Below are positions 24,292 to 33,671 of a stretch of DNA of 64,000 bases, piece by piece. Both the position numbers and the translations under genes were made by a program. The notes under the pieces were generated by a model. The model was not told the DNA's origin, made no database searches, and saw only the letters and a list, made by a program, of their open reading frames with translations. The stretch's first letter is position 1. Each line of letters begins with the position of its first letter. Source of the DNA: Brachybacterium massiliense (GTDB taxonomy: Bacteria > Actinomycetota > Actinomycetes > Actinomycetales > Dermabacteraceae); assembly GCF_900184245.1 (NCBI RefSeq), contig NZ_FXXB01000008.1, positions 1,464,146 through 1,528,145 of the forward strand. The letters are read 5' to 3'.

Positions 24292-25644
24292 TCACTCGTG
24301 GTCGCGGTGCACGCCCGAGATGTAGTGCTGGACGCTGTCCGGATCGCCCTTCAGGAAGGGCTGCAGGCTCGGGTCCTGGGAGTACGCGTACAGCGGCGAG
24401 GTCGGGTCCTGCAGCTGGGCGGCGACCGACTCCTGGTACTCGGCGCCGCTGTGGTTGGTGCCGACGTCGAAGGGGTGCGCGCCGGGGCTGTCGAGGGTGA
24501 TGGTGGTGGCGTGCTCGGGCCCGCCGCCGCCCGGCCCGAGGGCGGCGCCGCCCAGGTCGATCTTCGGCACCACGTCCGCGCCGTGCTGGAGGTTCAGCTG
24601 GTTCACGGAGCTGGGCACGGCGTAGTTGTCCACCGGGGAGCCGTAGGTCATCACGTTGGTGAGGTTGTACTGCGCGGCGAACTCCGGGTTCGCGGCGAGG
24701 CTCGCGGCGATCATGCCACCCTGGGAGTGACCGTTGAGCATCAGCGGGGTGCCGGGCGGGATGCCGTGGTCCGCATAGAGCTGAGCGATCGCGTCGGCCG
24801 TGGCCTCGGAGCCGGCGGACCAGCCGTTCGGGCCGGCCTGCAGGGCGTTGCCGGTGAGGTCCATCGGGTTGTCCCCGGCACCGGGGCCCCACAGCTCGGT
24901 GCCCGGGATGTTCACGATCACGCCGGTGGGCGGGTTGCCGACCACGCTCATCGAGACCTCGCCGGTCTGCTTGTCGCCGTAGGTCTGGTTGGTGTTGGCG
25001 ATGATCTGCGCGAGGTCGCCGGGCGCCACCAGGCCAGATTGCTCGGGGGTGACGGCCCGGGGCGCATCGGCGTAGCCGGTGCCGTCGTCGGCCCATCTCA
25101 GGTCGTGGCCGGTGAGCAGCTCGATCACGTCCCCGGTGCCGCGGACCAGGCCGGTCAGCCCGCCCACCAGAAGCTCGGTCACGCGCGGCCACTCGAGATC
25201 GCGGATCGCATCGATCGCGGTGCCGAGGAAGTCCCGGCCGTCCTGGATCCGGTCCCCCAGCCAGTCCATGCCGTCGGAGAAGCGGTCCCCGAGCCAGTCG
25301 ACGCCGCCGCGGATCCCGTCGACGATGTCCCCGCCGGTCTCGCCCAGCCAGTCCATGGCCTGGCCGAACCAGCCCTCGCCCTCGACGGAGGAGGCCTGCT
25401 CCTGCTCCTCGGCGTGCCGCTGCAGCTCACGGGAGCGCTCGCCCAGGCCCGGGACCACGACCCCCTCCCCCTGGCGGCGCACGGCGCCCCACTGCTCACG
25501 GAAGGCGTCGGCGTCCGGGCCGATCCATTCGACGCCGCTCACGCTCGAGTGCAGCCCGTCCATCACGCCCTCGAGTCGCTGCGCGGCCCGCTCTAGCGCC
25601 TCGGACTCGCTGAGCACCTGGTCGGTGTCCATGCCCTGGAACAT
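24292..25644 (-). CDS. WXG100-like N-terminus fused to an alpha/beta-hydrolase (lipase-like)
   Basis: 450 residues. Residues about 10-90 form a WXG100-like helical hairpin with VEWIGPDADAFREQW (WxG and the AF motif). A stretch rich in W-L-G-D/E repeats follows (MDWLGETGG, VDWLGDRFSDGMDWLGDR), probably amphipathic. The C-terminal half is a lipase-type hydrolase with PLMLNGHSQGGMIAASLAAN (nucleophile Ser in GHSQG), TYGSPVDNY and a late His. WXG100-enzyme fusions are typical type VII secretion substrates. The start overlaps the upstream gene stop (TGATG). Exported phospholipase or toxin is the best guess; no secretion genes are in the window. Confidence 0.75.
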   Translation of the reverse strand: MFQGMDTDQVLSESEALERAAQRLEGVMDGLHSSVSGVEWIGPDADAFREQWGAVRRQGEGVVVPGLGERSRELQRHAEEQEQASSVEGEGWFGQAMDWLGETGGDIVDGIRGGVDWLGDRFSDGMDWLGDRIQDGRDFLGTAIDAIRDLEWPRVTELLVGGLTGLVRGTGDVIELLTGHDLRWADDGTGYADAPRAVTPEQSGLVAPGDLAQIIANTNQTYGDKQTGEVSMSVVGNPPTGVIVNIPGTELWGPGAGDNPMDLTGNALQAGPNGWSAGSEATADAIAQLYADHGIPPGTPLMLNGHSQGGMIAASLAANPEFAAQYNLTNVMTYGSPVDNYAVPSSVNQLNLQHGADVVPKIDLGGAALGPGGGGPEHATTITLDSPGAHPFDVGTNHSGAEYQESVAAQLQDPTSPLYAYSQDPSLQPFLKGDPDSVQHYISGVHRDHE

Positions 25645-26417
25645 CAGGCGGCCCTTCCCGTGGTGACGGCGGTGACGTGGTTGATCGCGGCGATGACCTT
25701 GGCGCGCATCGCGGAGGTGAGGGAGCCGGGCTCGAGGGCGCGGGCCTCGGCGCCGTCCTCACCGGGCACCAGCACGGCGAGCTGCTCGCCCTGCTCGCCG
25801 AAGGCGTACCAGGAGCCGCCGCTGACCACGGTCTCCTCCGGGGTGGGGGCGGCGGTCACGAGCATCTGCACCTCGGCGAGCGCGGGCGCGTCGGGCAGCT
25901 GCTCCGGGGCAGGCGCGGGATCGGAGTCGGTGAAGGCGGGGCGCTGCGGCAGCACCTTCTCGAAGACGGCGCTGAGGTGCTCGATCGTGGACAGTCCCAG
26001 CAGCACTGCGTCGGCGCGGCGTCCCAGGCGCATGGTCTCGGCGTCGGCGGTGACCTCGTGCATCTGGTCGATCAGGGCGACGACGCGGCCGGCGATCAGC
26101 AGGCGGGTGGTCCAGGCGCGGTCGCCGTCCACGCACACCAGCTCGATGCTGACGGGGGAGCGCAGCACGGTGTGCAGCAGCTGCAGCCAGTGGCGGTCGA
26201 TGACCAGGCCGTCCTCGGTGCCGGGGGCGTCCACGAGGAGCCCCACCAGCTCGAGCTCGACGATCTGCTCCTCGGTGAGCTCGGCCTCGGGCTGCTCGTC
26301 CCGAGCGAGGGCGCGCACCCAGTGCCAGGACGCCTCGGAGATCCGCACCAGGCGGGAGTCGCCCGGGAGTGAGGTGATCCGTGGTCTCTGCTCGGCGGTC
26401 GTGTCGTCGGCTGTCAT
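25644..26417 (-). CDS. EspG-like putative secretion chaperone (tentative)
   Basis: 257 residues, no signal peptide. The order of elements resembles EspG chaperones of ESX systems: ISEASWHWVRALARDEQPEA, ELTEEQIVELELVGLLVD, DRHWLQLLHTVLRSPVSIEL, DGDRAWTTRLLIAGRVVALI, and a C-terminal helix. EspG proteins bind the helical tips of secreted substrates. Similarity is at the level of pattern, not motif, so this is inference. It is coupled to the WXG100-lipase (TGATG). GGAGGGG precedes the ATG at 26417. Confidence 0.5.
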   Translation of the reverse strand: MTADDTTAEQRPRITSLPGDSRLVRISEASWHWVRALARDEQPEAELTEEQIVELELVGLLVDAPGTEDGLVIDRHWLQLLHTVLRSPVSIELVCVDGDRAWTTRLLIAGRVVALIDQMHEVTADAETMRLGRRADAVLLGLSTIEHLSAVFEKVLPQRPAFTDSDPAPAPEQLPDAPALAEVQMLVTAAPTPEETVVSGGSWYAFGEQGEQLAVLVPGEDGAEARALEPGSLTSAMRAKVIAAINHVTAVTTGRAA

Positions 26418-26517
26418 GCTCGGCCCCTCCGTGGATGTGCGGCTGAAGGCGCCGCGATGCGCCCTGGTCAGGAGCGTATGCCGGGGGCGGGGAGGGAGGA
26501 ATGGGGAGTTCTCCCCA

Positions 26518-28269
26518 TCAGAGTGCGGCGAGCACCGCCGGGCGCCATCCGCGGGCGGAGCTGAGCACCGCGAGCTGCTCGGCCTCACGCACCATGGAGA
26601 CAGTCAGCTCGCGCTCCACCATCTGTCCGACCTCGAGCGCGAGGCGGCGGCCCACGCCGTCGAGGCACCCGTCGTGCAGGGGCGGGGTGCACCAGGTGCC
26701 GTCGATCCGGGCGGCGAGGGTCGCGATGGTGGTCTCGACGGCGCGGCCGTGCTCGCCCAGCAGCACGACGTCCTCCGCGCCCGGGTGGCGCTCCCGCGCT
26801 GCGGTGAAGTGCCCGCGCACGGTGGTCTTGTGCCAGCTGAGCCCGGCGGGGAAGGCGGTGCGCACGGTGTCGAGGGCGAGCCGCACCGGCTCTGATGACG
26901 CGACGAGGGGCCGCGATGAGATCTCGAGCGACCCGTCCGCTCGCAGCGCGAGCCGCAACAGCACGGGCGCCGCCCCCACGGCCCGCACCGCCTCTCTCGC
27001 CGCCGCCTCGAGCTCCTCCCGGCCGACGGGGACCCCCAGCACCGCGGCCGAGCCGAGCATCCGCTCCAGGTGCCGCTGAAGGTGCCGCGCCTGCCCGCCC
27101 TCGACGGCGAAGGTCTCCAGCAGCGCGAAGGGCTCCTGCGGCCCCGTCGGCAGCACCGCCGCTTTGACCAGCAGCTCCTCGTACTCGGCCGACGCCTCCG
27201 ACGCCCAGGTGATCCCGCCGCCGGTGCCGTAGACCGCGGAGCCGTCGGCCTGATCGAGCACCACGGTGCGGATCGCGACGTTGAAGCGGGCCCGCGGCGC
27301 CTTGCCGGGGGCGAGATACCCGATCGCCCCGCAGTAGGCGCCGCGCGGGGAGTCCTCGAGCTCGGCGAGCCGCGCCATGGTGGACAGCTTCGGGGCGCCG
27401 GTGATCGAGCCGCAGGGGAACAGCGCCTCGAGCACGTCGACGAGCCCCGTCCCCTCGCGCACGCGGCCCTGGATCCGGGAGGTCAGCTGCCACACGGTGG
27501 GGTACTCCTCGGCGACGAGCAGCTCGGTGACCTGCACGCTGCCCGCCTCGCACACGCGGGCGAAGTCGTTGCGCAGCAGGTCCACGATCATCACGTTCTC
27601 GGCGCGGTCCTTCTCGCTGCCCAGCAGCGCCTCCCGGGCGGCGCGATCCTGCGCGGCGTCGTTCCCGCGGGCGGTGGTGCCCTTCATCGGGGCGGTGCGC
27701 AGCAGGCCGTCCTCCCAGGTGAGGAAGGATTCAGGGCTCGCGCTGAGCACGGTGTGCCGGCCCAGATCGAGGTATGCGTGGTGCGCGCCGCGCTGACGGT
27801 GGGCGAGCGCGCCGTAGAGCCCGAAAGCATCGCCCTGGAAGCGGGTGCGCAGGCGGGTGGTGAGGTTCGCCTGATAGGTGTCTCCTCGCGCGATCGCCTC
27901 CCGCACCGCCTCCACCCTGTGCGCATGCTCCGCCGCGGACCAGTCCGGCACCCAGTCCCCGAGCGTGAACCCCTCCCCCGGGGTCAGCGGGAGAGGCTGC
28001 TGCGCGGGGGCGTCGGCGATCCCGAACCACACCAGCGGCAGGCCCTCCTGCGGCTCGTGCACTCGGGCGTCGGGGTCGAGCCCGGCGGCGGCCTCGTAGG
28101 CGATCATCCCGAACGCCCAGGCACCGCCCGCGACGGCCTCCTCGACCTCGGAGAGCGCTGCCCGCACCTGCTCGGGCCGCTCGGCGGTGATCACCCGGTG
28201 GGCCCGGTCGAACTGGAGGCTGCGCCCCGCCGGGACGTCATCGAAGCGCGCGAGGGGCGGGGTGGTCAT
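26518..28269 (-). CDS. pabB: PabB-PabC fusion: aminodeoxychorismate synthase component I / lyase
   Basis: 583 residues. The N-terminal 370 residues are a chorismate-binding domain with PESFL, APMKGTTARG, VMIVDLLRNDFARVCEAGSV, LFPCGSITGAPKLSTM and RGAYCGAIGYL, catalysing formation of 4-amino-4-deoxychorismate. The C-terminal 210 residues are a class IV PLP lyase (FALLETFAVEGGQARHLQRH, KTTVR with the PLP lysine, VETTIATLAARIDG). Together they make p-aminobenzoate for folate. The glutaminase PabA is not in the window. ATG 28269 chosen; ATG 28278 is also possible. Divergent from larC (45 bp). Confidence 0.93.
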   Translation of the reverse strand: MTTPPLARFDDVPAGRSLQFDRAHRVITAERPEQVRAALSEVEEAVAGGAWAFGMIAYEAAAGLDPDARVHEPQEGLPLVWFGIADAPAQQPLPLTPGEGFTLGDWVPDWSAAEHAHRVEAVREAIARGDTYQANLTTRLRTRFQGDAFGLYGALAHRQRGAHHAYLDLGRHTVLSASPESFLTWEDGLLRTAPMKGTTARGNDAAQDRAAREALLGSEKDRAENVMIVDLLRNDFARVCEAGSVQVTELLVAEEYPTVWQLTSRIQGRVREGTGLVDVLEALFPCGSITGAPKLSTMARLAELEDSPRGAYCGAIGYLAPGKAPRARFNVAIRTVVLDQADGSAVYGTGGGITWASEASAEYEELLVKAAVLPTGPQEPFALLETFAVEGGQARHLQRHLERMLGSAAVLGVPVGREELEAAAREAVRAVGAAPVLLRLALRADGSLEISSRPLVASSEPVRLALDTVRTAFPAGLSWHKTTVRGHFTAARERHPGAEDVVLLGEHGRAVETTIATLAARIDGTWCTPPLHDGCLDGVGRRLALEVGQMVERELTVSMVREAEQLAVLSSARGWRPAVLAAL

Positions 28270-28314
28270 GAGAGGCATCATGCCTGATCGGCCGCGCGGT
28301 CTAGCATCAGGGAC

Positions 28315-29709
28315 ATGGACTCCGCCTCGCATCCCTCGTCCCGTCCGGCCTACATCGACGCGACCGCCGGGATCGCCGGTGACATGCTGCTGGCCGCCCT
28401 CATCGATGCGGGCGCCGATCTCTCCGCGGTGCAGCGGGTGCTGGATGCGCTGATCCCGGACTCGGTGCGCTTCGTGCGCTCGTGGGTGGACCGCGGCGGG
28501 CAGCGGGCGGTGAAGGTCGACGTGGAGGTGCTGGTCGAGGATCCGCCCCACCGCACCTGGGCCTCGATCCGCGAGATGCTCGAGCAGGCCCGCGGCCGCG
28601 AGGACGTCCCCGCCCGCACGCTCGACCTGGCGCTGGGGGTGTTCGGCCGTCTCGCCGAGGCGGAGGGCGCGACCCACGGGGTCCCGGCCGACGAGGTGCA
28701 CTTCCACGAGGTGGGTGCGCTGGACTCCCTGGCCGATGTGATCGGCGCCTGCGAGGCCTGGCGCCAGCTGGGCATCACCGAGGCCACCGGCAGCGTGCTC
28801 GCCGTGGGCTCGGGCCGGATCCGCGCCGCGCACGGCGACATCCCCGTCCCCGTGCCCGCGGTGGCGCGCCTCGCGCTCGGCTGGCCGACGGTCGCCGGCG
28901 AGCTGCTCCCCGCCCGCGGCCACTGGCACAGCCACGCGCACTCCCACGATCACCCCCACAGTCACGGCCACGGGGAGGGGCACAGCCACTCCCACGACCA
29001 CCTCCCCGCCCACGCCCAGGGCGGCCCCCACGAGCACGGCGGCAGGCGAGTCCCGGCCGGGGTCGCCCCCGGCGTCGGCGAGCTCGCGACCCCTACCGGC
29101 GTGGCCCTCCTGCGCGGTCTCGCCGCGACCGCGGGGCCGCAGCCGATGCTGGTCACCGAGGCGCTCGGCGTCGGCGCCGGCACGAAGGACACCCCGGGTA
29201 GACCGAACGTGGTGCGCGTCCTCGTCGGCCGCAAGCTGACGCCCGACGCCCACGCCACCCCCACCGCCGCGCTGCAGCTCGAGGCGAACGTCGATGACCT
29301 CGATCCGCGGCTGTGGCCGCGCGTGGTCGAGGAGCTGCTCGAGGACGGCGCGCTGGATGCCTGGCTGGTGCCGATCTCGATGAAGCACGGCCGCCCCGCC
29401 GTGACGATCCACGCCCTGGTGCGGGAGGGCTCCGAGGACGCCGCGGCCGCCCTGCTCATGGACCGTACCGGCAGCCTCGGGGTGCGCATGCACCGGGTCG
29501 AGCGGATCATCCGCACTCGCGAGTTCACCGAGGTCGAGGTGCGCGGCCAGCGCATCGCAGTGAAGGTCGCTCGCGACCAGGACGGCACCGTCGTGCGGCG
29601 CGAGCCCGAGTTCCGCGACGTCGCCGCCGCGGCCCGCGCGCTCGGGATCAGCGAGAGGGTCATGCTGGACCTGGCCCGCGCAGCCGCCTCCGGAGCCGCG
29701 GACGCCTAG
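28315..29709 (+). CDS. larC: LarC, nickel insertase for the nickel-pincer cofactor
   Basis: 464 residues. LarC uses CTP to insert nickel into the bisthiocarboxylate made by LarB and LarE. YIDATAGIAGDMLLAALIDA at the start, ADEVHFHEVGALDSLADVIG, and a His-rich nickel-binding stretch (residues about 203-245: HWHSHAHSHDHPHSH and similar) are typical. The C-terminal nickel-cofactor domain (LEANVDDLDPRLWPRVVEEL, and LVPISMKHGRP) is in the same frame. In Lactobacillus it is made by a programmed frameshift from two frames; here it is one frame. It lies 22 kb from larAEB. Confidence 0.94.
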   Translation: MDSASHPSSRPAYIDATAGIAGDMLLAALIDAGADLSAVQRVLDALIPDSVRFVRSWVDRGGQRAVKVDVEVLVEDPPHRTWASIREMLEQARGREDVPARTLDLALGVFGRLAEAEGATHGVPADEVHFHEVGALDSLADVIGACEAWRQLGITEATGSVLAVGSGRIRAAHGDIPVPVPAVARLALGWPTVAGELLPARGHWHSHAHSHDHPHSHGHGEGHSHSHDHLPAHAQGGPHEHGGRRVPAGVAPGVGELATPTGVALLRGLAATAGPQPMLVTEALGVGAGTKDTPGRPNVVRVLVGRKLTPDAHATPTAALQLEANVDDLDPRLWPRVVEELLEDGALDAWLVPISMKHGRPAVTIHALVREGSEDAAAALLMDRTGSLGVRMHRVERIIRTREFTEVEVRGQRIAVKVARDQDGTVVRREPEFRDVAAAARALGISERVMLDLARAAASGAADA

Positions 29710-29797
29710 GGCCGGCTCTCGCCGATCCGCCAGCGGGACCGCGCGGACTGACCGATACTGGAGGTGGACCCGCGCCGTTCCCGAGGAGGAGGACCCC

Positions 29798-30181
29798 ATG
29801 CCTGCCCTGCCCGATGCGATCACCCAGGCCCTCGACAAGGCCCGCAAGGCCGAGAACGGCCGTCATGCCGAGCTGCTGGTGAACGACGGCCCCCTGCGAC
29901 AGAGCGTCATCGCGTTGCGGCGGGGTGTGCGGCTGCCCGAGCACAACTCCCCGCCCGCCGCGTCGATGCAGGTGGTGCGCGGCAGCGTGCGCGTCACCGG
30001 GCAGGAGGAGGCGGAGCTGCGCGCCGGCGACCTCGAGGCGCTCACGCACTTCCGTCACGCCGTCGAGGCGCTCGAGGACTGCGCCTTCCTGCTCACCACC
30101 GTCACCTCCCAGCCCGGCGGCGGCAGCCATGACACCCGCACCGGCGAGCTGCCGGTGACGGCGGACGACGACCGCGCCTGA
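29798..30181 (+). CDS. Cupin-fold small protein
   Basis: 127 residues. ALRRGVRLPEHNSPPAASMQ, VVRGSVRVTGQEEAELRAGD and LEALTHFRHAVEALEDCAFL follow a cupin pattern (motif 1 with PEHNSP, motif 2 with FRHAVE). Function unknown; such proteins often bind small ligands or a metal, although only one His per motif remains. GAGGAGG precedes the ATG. Ends in a bidirectional terminator facing ppsA. Confidence 0.8.
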   Translation: MPALPDAITQALDKARKAENGRHAELLVNDGPLRQSVIALRRGVRLPEHNSPPAASMQVVRGSVRVTGQEEAELRAGDLEALTHFRHAVEALEDCAFLLTTVTSQPGGGSHDTRTGELPVTADDDRA

Positions 30182-30196
30182 ACCTCTCAGGCGCGG
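30172..30196. terminator. Bidirectional terminator hairpin
   Basis: CCGCGCCTGA (30172-30181) and TCAGGCGCGG (30187-30196) form a perfect 10-bp stem with a 5-nt loop. It includes the cupin gene stop codon and lies between the convergent cupin and ppsA genes. No U-tract. Confidence 0.75.
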
Positions 30197-30206
30197 CCCC
30201 GCCGGC

Positions 30207-32582
30207 TCAGGCCCGCTGCGCGAGCCGCAGCCAGGTGTCCACCACGGTGTCCGGGTTCAGGGACATCGAGGCGATGCCCTGGTCCAGCAGCCATTCGGCG
30301 AGATCCGGGTGGTCGGAGGGGCCCTGCCCGCAGATCCCCACGTACTTGCCGGCGTCGCGGCAGGCGGTGATCGCGCGGGAGAGCATGAACTTCACCGCCG
30401 GGTCCCGCTCGTCGAAGGCGTCGGCGACCAGGGCCGAGTCGCGGTCCAGGCCGAGCGTCAGCTGGGTCATGTCGTTCGAGCCGATCGAGAAACCGTCGAA
30501 GTGCTCGAGGAACAGCTCCGGGGTCGCCGCGTTGGAGGGGATCTCGCACATCATGATCACCTCGAGCCCCTTCTCTCCCCGCACCAGACCGTGGGTGGCC
30601 AGCAGGTCGATCACGCCCTTGCCCTCTGCGGGGGTGCGCACGAAGGGGATCATGAGCTTCACGTTCTCCAGCCCCATGTCCTCGCGCACGTAGCGCAGCG
30701 CCTCGCACTCCATCGCGAAGCACTCGGCGAAGTCCTCCGAGAGGTACCGGCCGGCGCCGCGGTACCCGATCATCGGGTTCTCCTCCTCGGGCTCGAACAG
30801 CGTCCCGGCCAGCAGGTTCGCGTACTCGTTGGACTTGAAGTCGCTCATCCGCACGATCACGGGTTCCGGCGCGAAGGCCGCGGCGATGGTCGCCACCCCC
30901 TCGGCGACGCGCTGGACGAAGTAGTCCCGCGGGGAGGCGTAGGCGGCGATCCGCTCCCGCACCCTGGCCGCGATCTGCGGCTCGTCGGCCTCGAGTCGGT
31001 CCAGCTCGAGCAGGGCGCGGGGGTGGATGCCGATCTGCCGGTTGATGATGAACTCGAGCCGCGCGAGGCCCACCCCGGCGTGGGGCAGGCGGGAGAAGCC
31101 GAAGGCCTGCTCGGGGTTGCCCACGTTCATCATGATCTTGGTGGGCAGCGGCGGCATCGCGTCCACGTGCGAGGAGGAGACGGAGAAGTCCAACAGCCCC
31201 TGGTAGACGTAGCCGGTGTCCCCCTCGGCGGCGGAGACGGTGACCTCGTCCCCGTCGTGGAGGTCCGCGGTGGCGGTGCCGGTGCCCACCACGGCCGGGA
31301 TCCCCAGCTCGCGGGCGATGATCGCGGCGTGGCAGGTGCGGCCGCCGCGGTTGGTGACGATCGCGCTCGCGCGCTTCATGATCGGCTCCCAGTCGGGGTC
31401 GGTCATGTCCGCGACCAGCACCTCCCCGGGCACGAACTCGTGCATGCGGTCCACCTCGGTGAGCACGCGCACGGGGCCCGCGCCGATCTTCGCGCCGATC
31501 GCACGGCCCTCGGCGAGCACGGGGCCGCGCGAGGCCAGCACATGCTTCTCCACCGTGTTCCCGGCCCGGGACTGCACCGTCTCGGGACGGGCCTGGAGGA
31601 TGTAGAGGCCGCCGTCGATGCCGTCGAGCCCCCATTCGATGTCCATCGCGCGCCCGTAGTGCTCCTCGATCAGCAGCGCCTGGCGGGCGAGGTCGGTGAC
31701 CTGCTGATCGGTCAGCGACAGCCGCGCCTGCTCGGCCGGGTCGACGTCCACGAACTCGACGGTGCGGCCCACTGTGGTGTCCTCGGTGTAGACCATCTTG
31801 GTGGCCTTCTCACCCACCTGGCGGGTGAGGATCGCCGGGCGATCTGCGAGCAGGCCGGGCTTGTAGACGTAGAACTCGTCGGGGTTGACCGCACCCTGGA
31901 CCACGCCCTCCCCCAGCCCGTACGCGGAGGTGATGAACACGGCCTGGTCGAAGCCGGACTCGGTGTCGACGGTGAACATGACGCCGCTCGCGCCGAGGTC
32001 GGAGCGGACCATCTTCTGCACCCCGGCCGAGAGCGCCACGTCAGCGTGCGCGAAGCCGTGGTGGACGCGGTAGGCGATCGCACGGTCGTTGTAGAGAGAG
32101 GCGAACACCTCCCGGATCGCGAGCAGCACGTCGTCGATGCCGCGCACGTTCAGGAAGGTCTCCTGCTGGCCGGCGAACGACGCATCGGGCAGGTCCTCGG
32201 CGGTCGCCGAGGAGCGCACGGCGAAGGAGGCCTCCTCCCCGCTGCCGGCGGCGAGCTGCTCATAGGCGCCGCGGATGTCGCTCTCGAGCTGCGGCGGGAA
32301 GGGCTGGTCGACCACCAGCTCGCGGATCTCCCGGCCCGCTGCGGCGAGCGCGATCGTGTCCTCGGTGTCGAGGGTGGACAGGCGCTGCTCGATCCGTTCG
32401 GCGAGGCCCGTGCCGCTGAGGAACTCACGATACACCTCGGAGGTGGTGGCGAAGCCGTCCGGGACCTGCACTCCCAGCCGGGTCAGGTGCGAGACCATCT
32501 CGCCGAGGGAGGCGTTCTTGCCTCCGACCTGATCGAGATCGGCCATGCCGAGCTCGGAGAACCAGCGGATGCTCTGCGACAT
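30207..32582 (-). CDS. ppsA: Phosphoenolpyruvate synthase
   Basis: 791 residues. Makes PEP from pyruvate with ATP, for gluconeogenesis. N-terminal ATP-grasp ([40 protein letters not shown]), a central swivelling domain with the phosphorylated His in [20 protein letters not shown], and a C-terminal PEP-binding barrel ending in [15 protein letters not shown]. All key parts are present. The regulatory kinase/phosphatase gene is 25 bp upstream in the same operon, as in many bacteria. Lactate racemase plus PEP synthase would allow growth on both lactate isomers. Confidence 0.96.
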   Translation of the reverse strand: MSQSIRWFSELGMADLDQVGGKNASLGEMVSHLTRLGVQVPDGFATTSEVYREFLSGTGLAERIEQRLSTLDTEDTIALAAAGREIRELVVDQPFPPQLESDIRGAYEQLAAGSGEEASFAVRSSATAEDLPDASFAGQQETFLNVRGIDDVLLAIREVFASLYNDRAIAYRVHHGFAHADVALSAGVQKMVRSDLGASGVMFTVDTESGFDQAVFITSAYGLGEGVVQGAVNPDEFYVYKPGLLADRPAILTRQVGEKATKMVYTEDTTVGRTVEFVDVDPAEQARLSLTDQQVTDLARQALLIEEHYGRAMDIEWGLDGIDGGLYILQARPETVQSRAGNTVEKHVLASRGPVLAEGRAIGAKIGAGPVRVLTEVDRMHEFVPGEVLVADMTDPDWEPIMKRASAIVTNRGGRTCHAAIIARELGIPAVVGTGTATADLHDGDEVTVSAAEGDTGYVYQGLLDFSVSSSHVDAMPPLPTKIMMNVGNPEQAFGFSRLPHAGVGLARLEFIINRQIGIHPRALLELDRLEADEPQIAARVRERIAAYASPRDYFVQRVAEGVATIAAAFAPEPVIVRMSDFKSNEYANLLAGTLFEPEEENPMIGYRGAGRYLSEDFAECFAMECEALRYVREDMGLENVKLMIPFVRTPAEGKGVIDLLATHGLVRGEKGLEVIMMCEIPSNAATPELFLEHFDGFSIGSNDMTQLTLGLDRDSALVADAFDERDPAVKFMLSRAITACRDAGKYVGICGQGPSDHPDLAEWLLDQGIASMSLNPDTVVDTWLRLAQRA

Positions 32583-32607
32583 TGCGTGCTCCTTCGGGGC
32601 GGGGTGC

Positions 32608-33486
32608 TCAGCGGGAGGTGGTCCCGCGGCGGGCGAGCGACTGGAGGATCAGGGTGGACATCTCCTCGACGGACTTGCTCGAGGAGTCGACGAAGGGGAT
32701 CGAGTGCACGTCGTAGACGCGGCGGGCCCGGGACAGCTCCCAGCGGGTCTGGGCGAGGGAGGCGTAGCGGGAGTCGGGCATGCGCTCGCTGCGCACGGCG
32801 GTGAGCCGCTGCGGCGAGGTGAGCAGGCCGAAGCAGCGGTCGGCGATCCCGGCGATCGACTCCGGAAGCACCTCCTCGGCGAGGTCCTCGTCCACCAGCG
32901 GGTAGTTCGCCACGAAGATGCCGTGCATCAGGGCGAGGTACATGCTGGTGGGGGTCTTGCCGCAGCGTGAAGGGGCGATCAGCACCACGTCGGCCTTCTC
33001 GATCGCGCGCACGGACTGGCCGTCGTCGTGCTCGATCGCGAACTCGACGGCCTGCATCCGGCGGTTGTAGCGGCGGGAGTCGCCCACGCCGTGCAGGCGG
33101 GCGGGGGCGTGATCGCCCACCACCCCGAGCCGCTTCTCGAGCTGGGCGAGGTGGCCGCTGACGAAGTCGATCACCGGGGCGCGGGTGGCGCGCAGCTCCT
33201 CGCGCACCGCCTCGTCGACAACGGTGAGGAAGACCAGCGGTGCGACCTCGCCGTCCATGGCGGCATCGAGGTCCGCGCGCACCTCGCGGGCCTCCTCGAC
33301 GGTGCGCACGAAGGGGATCAGCCGGCGTTCGAAGGGGACCGACGGGAACTGCAGCAGCAGCGCGTTGCCCATGGTCTCGGCGCTGATGCCGGTGGAGTCG
33401 GAGATGAAGAAGACGGGGACCGCGGGCTCGGCAGAGGGCTGTGGCCTGCCGCTTCGCGGCGGCGGGATAGGAAGATCAGCGGTCAT
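32608..33486 (-). CDS. ppsR: PEP synthase regulatory protein (DUF299 kinase/pyrophosphorylase)
   Basis: 292 residues. [20 protein letters not shown] at the start and the P-loop [18 protein letters not shown] in the middle identify the DUF299/PSRP family. It phosphorylates PEP synthase on a Thr with ADP and reverses it by a phosphate-dependent reaction. The ATG at 33486 has a weak GAGGGG. It is followed after 25 bp by ppsA. Chosen start gives normal length plus a short Pro-rich head. There is a 185-bp gap to the next gene with nothing recognisable. Confidence 0.92.
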   Translation of the reverse strand: MTADLPIPPPRSGRPQPSAEPAVPVFFISDSTGISAETMGNALLLQFPSVPFERRLIPFVRTVEEAREVRADLDAAMDGEVAPLVFLTVVDEAVREELRATRAPVIDFVSGHLAQLEKRLGVVGDHAPARLHGVGDSRRYNRRMQAVEFAIEHDDGQSVRAIEKADVVLIAPSRCGKTPTSMYLALMHGIFVANYPLVDEDLAEEVLPESIAGIADRCFGLLTSPQRLTAVRSERMPDSRYASLAQTRWELSRARRVYDVHSIPFVDSSSKSVEEMSTLILQSLARRGTTSR

Positions 33487-33671
33487 CGCTCGCCCCCTCG
33501 GTCCGGGCCCGACGCCGGAGCGCCGGGGACACATCGGTGTGCTGGGCTCACCGTAGCTGTGCCGAAGGGGGCGGCGCGCACTCCTCGAGGAAGGTGTCGT
33601 GCCTCACCGCGGCCCTGCGCGAGATCGCCGGGATCCACGTTGCATCGAGCAGGATCGCGCAGAGCCGGGGG

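Noticed and set aside
26518..29847. A 1109-codon frame extending pabBC upstream across larC
   Set aside because: The extension is the antisense shadow of larC.
33487..33671. Possible short coding remnant (plus-strand SCLTAALREIAGIHVASSR)
   Set aside because: No family recognised, no start or ribosome site; probably non-coding spacer.
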